From: Bradyrhizobium sp. BRP22
GTDB lineage: Bacteria > Pseudomonadota > Alphaproteobacteria > Rhizobiales > Xanthobacteraceae
Direction of reading: 5' to 3'
Length of the DNA stretch: 64,000 nucleotides
NCBI RefSeq assembly: GCF_020194175.1
Contig: NZ_JADYVX010000032.1
Location: 30,660 to 94,659, forward strand
Shown here: in pieces, positions 1-7,841 of the stretch
Position numbering within the stretch: position 1 is the first letter of the stretch
How the letters are laid out: each line of letters opens with the position of its first letter
The notes under the pieces: model-generated
The model's input: the letters and a program-made list of their open reading frames with translations, nothing else
Told to the model about the DNA's origin: nothing
Databases searched by the model: none
Program-made: the position numbers and the translations under genes

Positions 1-170
1 CGCCGCAGCAGGTCCAGCAATCGGCCGCCGTGCAGCAGAAGCCCGCGGAGACCCAGCAGGCCATTCCGCCGGCTGCCGCCCCGACGGTCGGCGAGGCCAA
101 GCCGGCTGCTCCCGCTGCGCCAACCATCTTGCCGACCCAGGAAATGCCGCAGGTGCAGGGATTGGAGTGA
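1..170 (+). CDS. C-terminal end of a Pro/Ala/Gln-rich protein (partial)
   Basis: The reading frame is open from the window edge and ends at TGA 168-170. The roughly 55 visible residues are a low-complexity tail rich in Pro, Ala and Gln (PQQVQQSAAVQQKP near the start, MPQVQGLE at the end). Such tails occur on envelope or periplasmic proteins, but no domain is visible and no function can be given. The frame is the only long one here and its composition resembles coding sequence. The start lies outside the window. Confidence 0.6.
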   Translation, partial: PQQVQQSAAVQQKPAETQQAIPPAAAPTVGEAKPAAPAAPTILPTQEMPQVQGLE

Positions 171-177
171 TTGACCT

Positions 178-280
178 CGTCATTCCGGGGCGCGCGAAGC
201 GCGAGCCCGGAATCCATTTCGCCGCTTGCCCAGTGGATGGATGGATTCCGGGCCTGCGCCTTGCGGCGCATCCCGGAATG
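178..280. repeat. Dispersed palindromic intergenic element (CATTCCGGGG type)
   Basis: The element opens with CATTCCGGGGCGCGCGAAGC and closes with the inverted end CCCGGAATG, with an inner hairpin. A sibling with cleaner ends lies at 29608-29686. It sits directly after a stop codon, as such REP-like elements usually do. Confidence 0.65.
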
Positions 281-290
281 GCGGAGAAAA

Positions 291-320
291 ACAAAAACGC
301 CCCGGTTTCCCGGGGCGTTC
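291..320 (-). terminator. Rho-independent terminator of hsp20
   Basis: A perfect 10-bp stem (AACGCCCCGG / CCGGGGCGTT, arms 296-305 and 310-319) has a 4-nt loop. Read on the minus strand it is followed by a T-rich run (the plus strand reads AAAAACAAAA just before it). It lies about 38 nt after the hsp20 stop codon. Confidence 0.85.
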
Positions 321-357
321 TGCGTTCGGCCAATATCTGCCGAAGCGGCTGCCGCGA

Positions 358-834
358 TCAGGCGGCGGCCTTGTTGGTGGAGCCGTCGGCGACCTGCGGC
401 GCGGCGGAGCCGGTCGTGATCGGAATGCTGCGCGGCTTCTTGGCCTCGGGGATCTCGCGGACGAGGTCGACGTGGAGCAGGCCGTTCTCAAGCGAAGCGT
501 TCTTCACCTGCACGAAGTCGGCGAGCTGGAACACGCGCTCGAAGGCCCGGGAGGCGATGCCGCGATAGAGAACGTTGGACTTGTCTTTGCCGTTCTCGTT
601 GGCGGTTTTCTCGCCCTTGATCGTCAGCGTGTTCTCCTTCGCGACAATCGAAAGCTCACTCTCGGAGAAGCCGGAAACCGCTACGCTGATGCGGTAGGCA
701 TTCTCGCCGGTGCGCTCGATATTGTAGGGGGGATAGCCGGGGCTGCCGTCCGAAGTCGCCTGGTCGAGCAGGTTGAAAAAGCGGTCGAAGCCGACGGTGG
801 AACGATAGAAGGGGGTCAGATCATAGGTACGCAT
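358..834 (-). CDS. hsp20: Small heat shock protein, Hsp20/alpha-crystallin family
   Basis: This 158-residue cytoplasmic chaperone holds unfolding proteins for refolding by DnaK/ClpB. The N-terminus (MRTYDLTPFYRSTVGFDR) is typical of rhizobial class A IbpA-like proteins. The alpha-crystallin domain runs from about residue 35 to 135 (PPYNIERTGENAYRISVAV, GFSESEL, then LADFVQVKNASLENGLL), followed by the conserved L-x-D-L segment and a C-terminal PRSIPI tail carrying the I-x-I-like oligomerisation motif. An SD GGAGGA lies 7 nt before the ATG. The gene is monocistronic with its own terminator at 291-320. The leader can fold as a ROSE-like thermometer (separate entry), which would make translation heat-dependent. 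Confidence 0.92.
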   Translation of the reverse strand: MRTYDLTPFYRSTVGFDRFFNLLDQATSDGSPGYPPYNIERTGENAYRISVAVSGFSESELSIVAKENTLTIKGEKTANENGKDKSNVLYRGIASRAFERVFQLADFVQVKNASLENGLLHVDLVREIPEAKKPRSIPITTGSAAPQVADGSTNKAAA

Positions 835-900
835 GGTAGTCCTCCAATGAGCGACTGATTCGATTACCCGCCCGCCATCGGGCCGGGCTTTAGTCTGTGT
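835..900 (-). promoter_or_regulatory. Candidate ROSE-type RNA thermometer in the hsp20 leader
   Basis: On the minus strand the last leader segment reads AGTCGCTCATTGGAGGACT (plus positions 838-856). It can pair its SD: A-U, G-C, U-A, a bulged C, a G.G mismatch, then C-G, U-A, C-G closing on AUUG. A UCGCU strand facing the GGAGGA SD with an internal G.G mismatch is the hallmark of the last hairpin of ROSE elements in Bradyrhizobium hsp genes. A second GC-rich hairpin lies just upstream (around 866-890). The folding was done by eye, so the outer boundary is approximate. Confidence 0.6.
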
Positions 901-1050
901 GCAGCCTGATGTTCCGGTTCCGAAACACTGGTAGCGGCCTGCACGAAAATGATATGGGTGGGGCTATCAGGCGTTCAAGAGGCGGAAATATCGTCGCTTT
1001 TTGGCGCTCACGCCTTGATTCCCGCCGTCCCTCACCTAGCGGTTCCTTTC

Positions 1051-1998
1051 ATGACGCTGGTCTCCATTCCAGCCAATCCGGTTCCGGAAGACGTCGTCAG
1101 CGGCACCATCAAGACGCCGGATGGCGCCGAATTGCGCTTTGCGCGCTGGGCGCCGCCGCCAGGCCGCAAGGGAACGGTCTGCGTGTTCACCGGCCGCGGC
1201 GAGATGATCGAGAAGTATTTCGAGACCGTGCGCGATCTGCGCGACCGCGGCTTTGCGGTGGCGATGATCGACTGGCGCGGGCAGGGCCATTCCTCGCGGA
1301 GATTGCGCGATCGGCGCAAAGGCTATGTGCGCGACTTTGCCGATTACGAGATCGACGTCGAAACATTCGTGCAGCAGGTGGTGCTGCCGGATTGTCCACC
1401 GCCCCATTTCGCGCTGGCGCATTCGATGGGCGGTGCCGTGATGCTGCGCATCGCGCATGCCGGGAAACGCTGGTTCGATCGCATGGTGCTGTCGGCACCG
1501 ATGATCGACCTGCCGGGACGCCGCACCTCGTTCATCCCGACCGCGCTGCTGCGGATCATGCGGCTCGCCGGCCAGGGCGGACGCTACGTTCCGGGCGGCA
1601 GCGACGAGTTGGTCGGGCTGGCGCCCTTCAGCAACAATCCGCTCACCAGTGATCCCGTGCGCTATTCGCGCAACGCGGCGATCCTGGAAGAAGACCCCAC
1701 GGTTGGCCTCGCCGCGCCGACGGTCGCCTGGGCCGACACCGCCTTCAAGGCGATGCGCACCTTCCGCGAATATTACTACCCGTCGCAGATCCGTCAGCCG
1801 ATCCTGATGCTGGCGGCGAGCAACGACACCGTGGTCTCGACGCCCGCGATCGAGGAGTTCGCCTATCACTTGCGTGCCGGCTCGCATCTCGTGATCGCCG
1901 GCGCCAAGCACGAGATCCTGCAGGAGCAGGACCGCTATCGCGCGCAGTTCTGGGCGGCGTTCGACGCCTTCGTGCCGGGCACGCCGCTATTTGCCTGA
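1051..1998 (+). CDS. Alpha/beta hydrolase, lysophospholipase (PldB-like) family
   Basis: This 315-residue serine hydrolase of the PldB/monoacylglycerol-lipase type probably cleaves an acyl ester from a lysolipid. It shows the block GRGEMIEKYFE at the oxyanion region, DWRGQGHSSR, the nucleophile elbow HSMGG (G-x-S-x-G) and a late AGAKHEIL carrying the catalytic His. The acid is probably in the AASNDTVV strand. The ATG at 1051 was chosen because family similarity begins just after it. An in-frame ATG at 949 would add 34 residues unlike the family and would run into the hsp20 promoter region. No clear SD is visible. The substrate is not defined. Confidence 0.85.
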   Translation: MTLVSIPANPVPEDVVSGTIKTPDGAELRFARWAPPPGRKGTVCVFTGRGEMIEKYFETVRDLRDRGFAVAMIDWRGQGHSSRRLRDRRKGYVRDFADYEIDVETFVQQVVLPDCPPPHFALAHSMGGAVMLRIAHAGKRWFDRMVLSAPMIDLPGRRTSFIPTALLRIMRLAGQGGRYVPGGSDELVGLAPFSNNPLTSDPVRYSRNAAILEEDPTVGLAAPTVAWADTAFKAMRTFREYYYPSQIRQPILMLAASNDTVVSTPAIEEFAYHLRAGSHLVIAGAKHEILQEQDRYRAQFWAAFDAFVPGTPLFA

Positions 1999-2050
1999 CG
2001 CGCCGGCGCGCTTTCTCGAAAGCGATCGCCCGATAAAAGCGGCCGAAAGC

Positions 2051-2098
2051 TTGACAACCAGAATGCGCGCGGGATGTTACGCTACTACAGCGTGTAGC
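2051..2098 (+). promoter_or_regulatory. Orphan promoter-like site with an inverted repeat
   Basis: A perfect TTGACA (2051-2056) is followed 18 nt later by a weak -10 (TGTTAC) and then by the inverted repeat GCTAC-N8-GTAGC (2081-2098) at the expected operator position. No plus-strand gene follows: the next gene is the convergent cyclase. It may be the remnant of a lost TetR-type locus or the promoter of an unrecognised transcript. Confidence 0.3.
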
Positions 2099-2163
2099 AA
2101 GGTTCAGCTGAGTCTCTCAAGTCGGTGAACGACCGCAGGGCGCCGGCCGGACTGCGCGCCCGT

Positions 2164-3957
2164 TCACGACTCGGCGGCAAGCTTCCGGGTTTCGACAAGG
2201 GTCAGCCGGGCGAGCGGTACGCCCGCTTTCAACAGTCCCTCACGATAGTGCTCGATATCGGTCGGCAGTTTCCAATGGAAGTTCTTCAGATGCCGGTCGA
2301 CGGTGAAAGTCGGATAGTTTGACATCAGAACAGCCGTCGCGTCCGCTGCCTCCTTGGTCCGTCCCAATTGGGCGAGTGCGGCGGCGCGGATCGCCAGCGC
2401 CGGCATATGGTTCGGATTGACGTACAGCTGCTCGCGCGCCCAGGACAGGGTCGCGTCGTATTGTCCCAGCAGGTAGTGGCTGAACGCGTTCAAGGCCGCC
2501 CATTGGTAGCGCGGGTCGCTGTTGCCGCGCTGCGCCCCCATCGAAAACAGCTCGATCGCCTGGCGATGCTCGCCGCTCACAAGGTGCACATATCCAAGCA
2601 CGCCGCGCGCGCCCATGTCGTATGGATTGAGCGCCACCGCACGGTTCGCCGCATCCATGGCCGCCTCGTAGTGCCCTTCCACCGAACGCACATAGGACAG
2701 GATCTGAAAGGCAAAGGACGAGCGCGGATCGAGCCGAACGCTGGCCTCCGCAAGACTTACGATCGACGTCCATAACTGGCGTGTGCGCTTGAGCCAGCCA
2801 AACTGGATGCTTTGCACCTGGATCGTGGCGAGATAGGCATGCGCGATCGAAAGCGTCGGATCGAGCGCGATCGCTTCCCTGAACAGCGCAATGGAAGCCT
2901 CGTAATCTTCCCTGGTGTGCCGGTAGTAGTAGGAAAGCCCTTTCAGGAAGCGATCCCACGCGGTGACGTCGTTGGCAAGGCGGGGAGGCGCAGAAGCCTC
3001 CGCGCGGAATATTTCGGTGGCGATCGCCGCGGAGAGACTGGTCGTGATCTCGTCCTGCATCGCAAACAGATCGCCCATGTCGCGGTCATAGCGGCCGGTC
3101 CACAGTTGCTCGCCGTTCTCGGGCGCGATCAGCTCGGCGGTCACTCGGAGCTTGCTGCCGGCGCGCCGCACCGAGCCCTGGATCAGGTAGGTTGCGTCGA
3201 TCTCGCGGGCGATCAGGCGGGTGCTCACATTCTTGCCCTTGAAGGAGAATGTCGAGTTGCGGCTCAGCACCCGATAGAAGGATTGCAGCGAGAGCGCGTG
3301 GATCAGGTCTTCGGTCAGTCCGTCGGAAAAATACTCGTCGCTGGAGTCGCTGAGATTGGCGAACGGAAGTACGCCGACGATCGCGGTTCGAGACTGCCCC
3401 GGCAGGCTCGACGAATCCCGCGACGGACGCTCGCGCGCCTCGGTGCCGCCCGGCTCCCAGGTGAAGACCTCCACAGGGTCGGCGATGTTCTTGAAGCGAT
3501 GGCTGCCGGTGTCGACCAGGGTCGCCTTGAGATGCCTGCCGGCCTCCTGATAGGCCTTGGCCGAAGCGGCGAGGCCGCCCGGCGGGGAAACCGTCTCGAG
3601 CCGTACGGCGATGTTGACGTCATCGCCGAACAGCTCATCTTCGTCGGCCATCACATCGCCCATGTGAATGCCCATCCGGAATTGCATGACACGGTCGGCG
3701 GGAAGCTGGTTGTTGCGCTCCGCCATCAGCATCTGCATCTCGATGGCAGCCTCCAGCGCTCCGACGATGCTCGGAAACTCGAGGAGGAAGCCGTCACCGG
3801 TGTTCTTCAGGATCCGGCCGCCATGATTGAGGATGATCGGATGGATCGCGGTCCGGTGGGCTTTGAAGGCAGCATGCGTGCCTGCCTCGTCGGCGCCCAT
3901 CATCCGCGAGTAGCCGGCGACGTCAGCGCAGACTATGGCAGCTAGCCGTCTCTCCAT
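2164..3957 (-). CDS. Class III adenylate cyclase with TolB-like and TPR domains
   Basis: This 597-residue protein probably makes cAMP from ATP. The cyclase domain (about 1-165) has the metal-binding Asp12 (VCADVAGYS) and Asp55 (KNTGDGF). Lys51, four residues before Asp55, suits ATP over GTP, and DDVNIAVRLE supplies the transition-state Asn/Arg pair. A TolB/FlgO-like segment follows (about 188-310: AIVGVLPFANLS, then SDGLTEDLIHAL), and TPR helices fill about 330-580. This cyclase-TolB-TPR architecture is common and multicopy in rhizobia. The TPRs probably sense a partner protein. No membrane segment is seen. The start ATG directly precedes the conserved ERRLAAIV block. Confidence 0.9.
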   Translation of the reverse strand: MERRLAAIVCADVAGYSRMMGADEAGTHAAFKAHRTAIHPIILNHGGRILKNTGDGFLLEFPSIVGALEAAIEMQMLMAERNNQLPADRVMQFRMGIHMGDVMADEDELFGDDVNIAVRLETVSPPGGLAASAKAYQEAGRHLKATLVDTGSHRFKNIADPVEVFTWEPGGTEARERPSRDSSSLPGQSRTAIVGVLPFANLSDSSDEYFSDGLTEDLIHALSLQSFYRVLSRNSTFSFKGKNVSTRLIAREIDATYLIQGSVRRAGSKLRVTAELIAPENGEQLWTGRYDRDMGDLFAMQDEITTSLSAAIATEIFRAEASAPPRLANDVTAWDRFLKGLSYYYRHTREDYEASIALFREAIALDPTLSIAHAYLATIQVQSIQFGWLKRTRQLWTSIVSLAEASVRLDPRSSFAFQILSYVRSVEGHYEAAMDAANRAVALNPYDMGARGVLGYVHLVSGEHRQAIELFSMGAQRGNSDPRYQWAALNAFSHYLLGQYDATLSWAREQLYVNPNHMPALAIRAAALAQLGRTKEAADATAVLMSNYPTFTVDRHLKNFHWKLPTDIEHYREGLLKAGVPLARLTLVETRKLAAES

Positions 3958-4188
3958 GACCGTATCTATACTCCGGAATCGGTCGATGACCGCCGCGTGC
4001 GCGGTCGACCCGTCTAATTCTTATAAAACAAGATGTGCCTGGCGGAAGCCCGAACCGGAGATCATAGTAGTGCAAACGGTCCGAAATTGGCAGCGGACGA
4101 CCGCCGCAATGTTAACTGCACGATTTTTATGTCGTGGAAATCATGCGGGGCGGTTGTCCTGTCAGTCGGCTAATATCTGGCGTGAAAG

Positions 4189-4833
4189 ATGATGACGATG
4201 TTCGGAATTCACGAACTATGGCTCTTTATCCTTTCGGGGCTCCTGCTGAACGTCACGCCGGGGCCTGACACCGCCTATATCATGGGCAGGAGCCTGCAAC
4301 TTGGATGGCGTGGTGGAGCGGCGGCTGCGCTCGGCATCAGTTGTGGCTGCCTTTTCCATGTCTTCGGGGCGGCGATCGGGCTTTCGGCGCTGCTGATGAC
4401 CTCCTCCGTGGCCTTTACCGCCGTCAAATGGGTCGGCGCGGCCTATCTCCTGTTTACGGGTGTCCAGATGTTGCTGTCACGCCAGCACTCGATCGCGGAT
4501 GTCACCCTTCAGGGCGATGCGCCGACGCTGCGTCGGGTCTTCTGGCAGGGCGCGCTGACCAATGCGCTCAATCCGAAGGTGGCGTTGTTCTTCCTCGCCT
4601 TCCTGCCGCAGTTCGTGGCTGCTGATTCGCCGCACAAGACCGCCGCCTTCCTGCTGCTCGGCGCGATCTTCGTCTTCAACGGGACGTTGTGGTGCCTCGG
4701 CGTGGCAGCGTTCGCCGCGCGGGCGGCGAGGCGGATCCGCCGCTCCAGCGGCGTGATCGCCTGGATCAACCGCACGCTTGGCGGGCTGTTCGTCTATCTC
4801 GGCTTCCGGGTCGCGATGCTGGAAGCGCGCTAG
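4189..4833 (+). CDS. LysE/RhtB family amino acid exporter
   Basis: This 214-residue inner-membrane protein has about six hydrophobic helices and the family signature LLNVTPGPDTAYIMGRSLQ near the N-terminus. WQGALTNALNPKVALFFLAF is the second conserved LysE block. It exports amino acids or derivatives; the substrate cannot be read from sequence. Three in-frame ATGs lie at 4189, 4192 and 4198 and the first is reported. The gene is divergent from the cyclase and its stop lies 2 nt from the stop of the convergent TauE gene. Confidence 0.9.
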   Translation: MMTMFGIHELWLFILSGLLLNVTPGPDTAYIMGRSLQLGWRGGAAAALGISCGCLFHVFGAAIGLSALLMTSSVAFTAVKWVGAAYLLFTGVQMLLSRQHSIADVTLQGDAPTLRRVFWQGALTNALNPKVALFFLAFLPQFVAADSPHKTAAFLLLGAIFVFNGTLWCLGVAAFAARAARRIRRSSGVIAWINRTLGGLFVYLGFRVAMLEAR

Positions 4834-4835
4834 CT

Positions 4836-5588
4836 TCAGCCGTGGATCTTCACGAGCGCGCTGCCGACGAGGTAGAGCCCGAGCAGGATCATCGCGATCA
4901 GGAACCAGCGGCGGAACGCCTCCGGCTGCAGCCGCGATCGCACCGCCTGCCCGATGAACATGCCGATGAAGGACGCCGCCATCGCCACTGCGCCGGGCAG
5001 GGCGGTCGCAGCGGTCAACACGCCGGCGGCGGTCAGATTGAAGGCGAGGGCGACGGTGGCGGTCGTGAAGAACACGCCGAGCGCCTGCACCAGTTCGTCC
5101 TTCTCCATGCCGATCGCCTGCATGAACGGCATCGACGGGATCACCTGCACGCCTGTTGCCGCCGAGATCACGCCGGTGACGACGCCGACGATGCCGCCGA
5201 TCCATTTCTCGTCGCGGCGGGCAACCTTGAAGCTGAACCGGCTGAGGCCCACGACCGCATAGATGACGAGCAGGAGACCGAGCACCACGGTGCCATAGGG
5301 CGCATAAGGCCCGGTCAGCAGCCCGCGGTTCAGCCAGATGCCGATCACGGTGCCAATCATCAGTGGCCATAGCCGCTTGAGGATGTCGCGCAGATAGGGG
5401 CCGACGAAGGTCTGCCAGATGTTGGTGACGATCGCCGGCACGATCACGATCGAGATCGCCTGCGCCGGCGGCATCGTCACGGCCAGCAGTCCCATCGAAA
5501 CCGTGGGCAGGCCGAGCCCCAGCGTTCCCTTGACGAAACCGGCGAGCAGAAAGGCGAAGGCGATCAGGATCAGGAACGAGTCGAACAT
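4836..5588 (-). CDS. Sulfite exporter TauE/SafE family membrane protein
   Basis: This 250-residue polytopic membrane protein has the two TauE/SafE half-repeats: the first FVKGTLGLGLPTVSMGLL and the second GVVTGVISAATGVQVIPSMP. Family members move sulfite, sulfoacetate or other organosulfur anions. The ATG at 5588 is used because the hydrophobic first helix starts there; a GTG at 5621 would add 11 residues. The gene is divergent from the LysR gene at 5666, which is the likely regulator. The transported anion is unknown. Confidence 0.85.
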   Translation of the reverse strand: MFDSFLILIAFAFLLAGFVKGTLGLGLPTVSMGLLAVTMPPAQAISIVIVPAIVTNIWQTFVGPYLRDILKRLWPLMIGTVIGIWLNRGLLTGPYAPYGTVVLGLLLVIYAVVGLSRFSFKVARRDEKWIGGIVGVVTGVISAATGVQVIPSMPFMQAIGMEKDELVQALGVFFTTATVALAFNLTAAGVLTAATALPGAVAMAASFIGMFIGQAVRSRLQPEAFRRWFLIAMILLGLYLVGSALVKIHG

Positions 5589-5665
5589 GGGGGCACATTG
5601 ACCGATCGGCGGGGACGGCACAATCTGGAGATTACGGAGAATGCCTTCGGCGCTGACGAAGGCGG

Positions 5666-6568
5666 ATGGAGCCCGATATGCGCTTCGACCTGGTCGATCT
5701 GCAGCTCTTCATCGCGGTGGCGGAGACGCGCAGCATCACAGGTGGCGCCTCCCGCATCCATCTGGCGCTTGCCTCCGCCAGCGAACGGATCAAGGGGCTT
5801 GAGACCGCGCTTGGCGTCTCGCTGCTGAAGCGCGGCCGCCGTGGCGTCGAACTGACGGCGGCGGGCGAAAGCCTGCTCGACCATGCGCGGATCGTGATCC
5901 ACAATGTCGAGGCGCTGCGCGGCGACCTTGCGGCCTACGCCAGCGGCGTCAGGGCGAGCGTGCTGCTGCTCGCCAACACCTCGGGCCTGTCGGAGCATCT
6001 GCCGCGGGCGCTCGCCGCTTTCCTGCGCGAGCATCCCGATATCAATGTCGACGTCGAGGAACGCGAGAGCGCCGACATCGCGGCCGCGATCGCGACCGGG
6101 GCCGCGGATCTCGGCTTCGCCGCCGAGCATGCGCTGCCCGAAAGCGTCGAGCGCTTCCTGTTCAGCGAGGACCGCCTGACGCTGGTGGCCGCGCGGCGCA
6201 GCGATCTCGCAAGTCGGCGCCAGATCGATTTCAAGGATGTGACCGGCCATGACTTTGTCGGGCTGACCGCCTCGACCGCGCTGCAGGCCCACATCGCAAA
6301 GCACGCCGCCCGGCTGGGCGCACGCCTGCGGTTCCGGGCGCGCCTGCGCGATTTCGACGCGATCTGCCAGATGGTCGCGGCGGATGTCGGCATCGCCGTG
6401 ATCCCGGAAACGGCCGCCCGGCGCTGCGCCCGCTCGATGCCGATCGCGACGATCCGGCTCCGCGATTCCTGGGCCGACCGCAAGCTCACCATCTGCGCCC
6501 GCAGCTTCAAGGCGCTGCCGCGCCCGGCGAAACTGCTCGTCGACCATCTGCGCAAGGCCGCGCCGTGA
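5666..6568 (+). CDS. LysR family transcriptional regulator
   Basis: This 300-residue LTTR has an N-terminal winged HTH (MRFDLVDLQLFIAVAETRS, then GLETALGVSLLKRGRRG) and a periplasmic-binding-protein-like effector domain from about residue 90. The unusual ITGGASRIHLALASASERIK replaces the more common AA..L..SQ..VS..I. It is transcribed away from the TauE gene with 77 nt between them, so it probably controls that exporter. A second ATG at 5678 is an alternative start. Confidence 0.88.
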   Translation: MEPDMRFDLVDLQLFIAVAETRSITGGASRIHLALASASERIKGLETALGVSLLKRGRRGVELTAAGESLLDHARIVIHNVEALRGDLAAYASGVRASVLLLANTSGLSEHLPRALAAFLREHPDINVDVEERESADIAAAIATGAADLGFAAEHALPESVERFLFSEDRLTLVAARRSDLASRRQIDFKDVTGHDFVGLTASTALQAHIAKHAARLGARLRFRARLRDFDAICQMVAADVGIAVIPETAARRCARSMPIATIRLRDSWADRKLTICARSFKALPRPAKLLVDHLRKAAP

Positions 6569-6580
6569 TGCGCTGCCCGC

Positions 6581-7360
6581 TCAGCCGTTGAGCAGCTTCA
6601 TCGCCGCCTCATGCACGCGCGGGTCGCCGGCGGCGATGATGCGGCCGCCGCTCTGCGCCGGCTTGCCGTCCCAGGTGGTGACGATGCCGCCCGCCCCGGT
6701 GACGATCGGGATCAGGCCTGCGATGTCGTACGGCTTGAGCTCGGTCTCGACCACGAGATCGAGATGGCCGGCGGCGAGCATGCAGTAGGAGTAGCAGTCG
6801 CCGCCATAGCGCGTCAGCTTCACGGCGCTTTCGATCCGTCCAAAGCAGGCCCGGTCGGCGGCGTTCATCAACAGCGGACTCGTGGTGTAGGCGGTCGCCT
6901 CCTGCAGCGACGCGCAGCGCCTGACCGACAGCCGCCGCTCGCCGGACGGGCCGGAATAATGCGCCGAACCGTTGTCGCCGGAAAACCGCTCGCCGATATA
7001 GGGCTGGTGCATCATCCCGAACACCGGCGTGCCCTTGTGCAGGAGCGCGATCAGCGTGCCCCAGATCGGGAAGCCGCCGATGAACGACTTGGTGCCGTCG
7101 ATCGGATCGAGCACCCAGACATATTCGGCATCCTCGCGCTCATTGCCGAATTCCTCGCCGACAATGCCGTGCTGGGGGAAGTTGGCCTTGATCAGCCGCC
7201 GCATCACCGCTTCGGCCGCGCGGTCGGCTTCGGTCACCGGATCGAAATCGTTGACGCTCTTGTTGTCGACGGAGAGCGAGGTGCGGAAGAACGGCAGGAT
7301 GGTTTCGCCGGCGGCGGTCGCGAGGCGGCCGATGAAGGCAGTGAAATCAATGACCGGCAC
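6581..7360 (-). CDS. hisN: Histidinol-phosphatase, inositol-monophosphatase fold
   Basis: This 259-residue Mg-dependent phosphatase removes phosphate from histidinol phosphate, the penultimate histidine step in alphaproteobacteria. Metal-site motifs are GEEFG, DPIDGTKSFIGG and, near the C-terminus, ELKPYDIAGLIPIV. YGGDCYSYCMLAAG is typical of the HisN branch. The GTG at 7360 is the preferred start: AAGGA lies 6-7 nt before it and related proteins start at this point. An upstream ATG at 7396 would add 12 residues. Other substrates such as inositol phosphate cannot be excluded. Confidence 0.88.
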   Translation of the reverse strand: MPVIDFTAFIGRLATAAGETILPFFRTSLSVDNKSVNDFDPVTEADRAAEAVMRRLIKANFPQHGIVGEEFGNEREDAEYVWVLDPIDGTKSFIGGFPIWGTLIALLHKGTPVFGMMHQPYIGERFSGDNGSAHYSGPSGERRLSVRRCASLQEATAYTTSPLLMNAADRACFGRIESAVKLTRYGGDCYSYCMLAAGHLDLVVETELKPYDIAGLIPIVTGAGGIVTTWDGKPAQSGGRIIAAGDPRVHEAAMKLLNG

Positions 7361-7671
7361 GGCTGTTCCTTGAGAGCGCGCGATGCGAACTGGCAAATTC
7401 AGCGCTACTGCCTAGCTCAATCCGAGCTGATCCGCATCGACATTGAGGAGGTTTGTCGCTGGCATTTTGGATGCCGGAAGGACGCCGCGCGCCGCTATGA
7501 GTTTTGGTACTAGGTGCAATCACGAAAACGAGAGGCTGCGGTCAAAGAACAATATCGGCTGTTCATTTCTTCATGAACATATTGAAAGAAAAAGACAAAA
7601 TTCGACTTTAGCCCTGTGTTACTGGTCTGCAAGCCCTGCGGAGAATGCATGGGAAATGAATCTAAAACCGC
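7361..7671. other. AT-richer spacer between hisN and the sRNA promoter
   Basis: About 310 nt hold no convincing gene. The segment is visibly AT-richer than its surroundings. It carries a perfect dyad GTTCAT-N6-ATGAAC at 7561-7578. A GAGGAGG at 7446-7452 precedes a possible 15-codon TTG frame ending at 7500, which is too short to call. Confidence 0.4.
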
Positions 7672-7700
7672 TTGCGTTTTGTGCGTCGCGGCGGCATATT
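7672..7700 (+). promoter_or_regulatory. Promoter of the mmgR-like sRNA
   Basis: The -35 TTGCGT (7672-7677) and -10 CATATT (7695-7700) are spaced by 17 nt, which predicts transcription starting near 7707, at the base of the first hairpin of the sRNA. Confidence 0.6.
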
Positions 7701-7706
7701 GTTGCG

Positions 7707-7795
7707 GTGCGGTAGCGCCTCGCGCTATCGCTGCCCTCCTTGGGCGTTTCCTCCCTAGACTTGGGCCGCTTGTTCATTCAAGCGGCCCTTTTTTC
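7707..7795 (+). ncRNA. mmgR: mmgR/suhB-type (alpha-r8) trans-acting small RNA
   Basis: This is an RNA of about 88 nt with two hairpins. The 5' stem GCGGTAGCG/CGCTATCGC (7709-7717, 7723-7731) is followed by the single-stranded block TTTCCTCCCT (7747-7756), an anti-SD-like sequence conserved in the alpha-r8 (mmgR, Rfam suhB) family. The 3' end is a perfect 10-bp stem GGGCCGCTTG/CAAGCGGCCC (7763-7772, 7779-7788) with a TTTTTT tail. The family is often found beside inositol-monophosphatase genes, and hisN here is one. In Sinorhizobium mmgR limits polyhydroxybutyrate storage. Identity was recognised from memory of the family sequence, not from a covariance search. Confidence 0.8.
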
Positions 7796-7800
7796 TTTTG
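7763..7800 (+). terminator. Rho-independent terminator of the sRNA
   Basis: A 10-bp GC-rich stem with a 6-nt loop is followed by six T, a C and four more T on the plus strand. The minus strand has no T-run after the stem, so it does not serve hutG. Confidence 0.9.
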
Positions 7801-7841
7801 GAGGCTCTCACCACCATTCCGGAAGAGGAGCAACGGGGGGT

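Noticed and set aside
7763..7800. A bidirectional terminator serving both the sRNA and hutG.
   Set aside because: Only the plus strand has the T-run after the stem; the minus strand does not.
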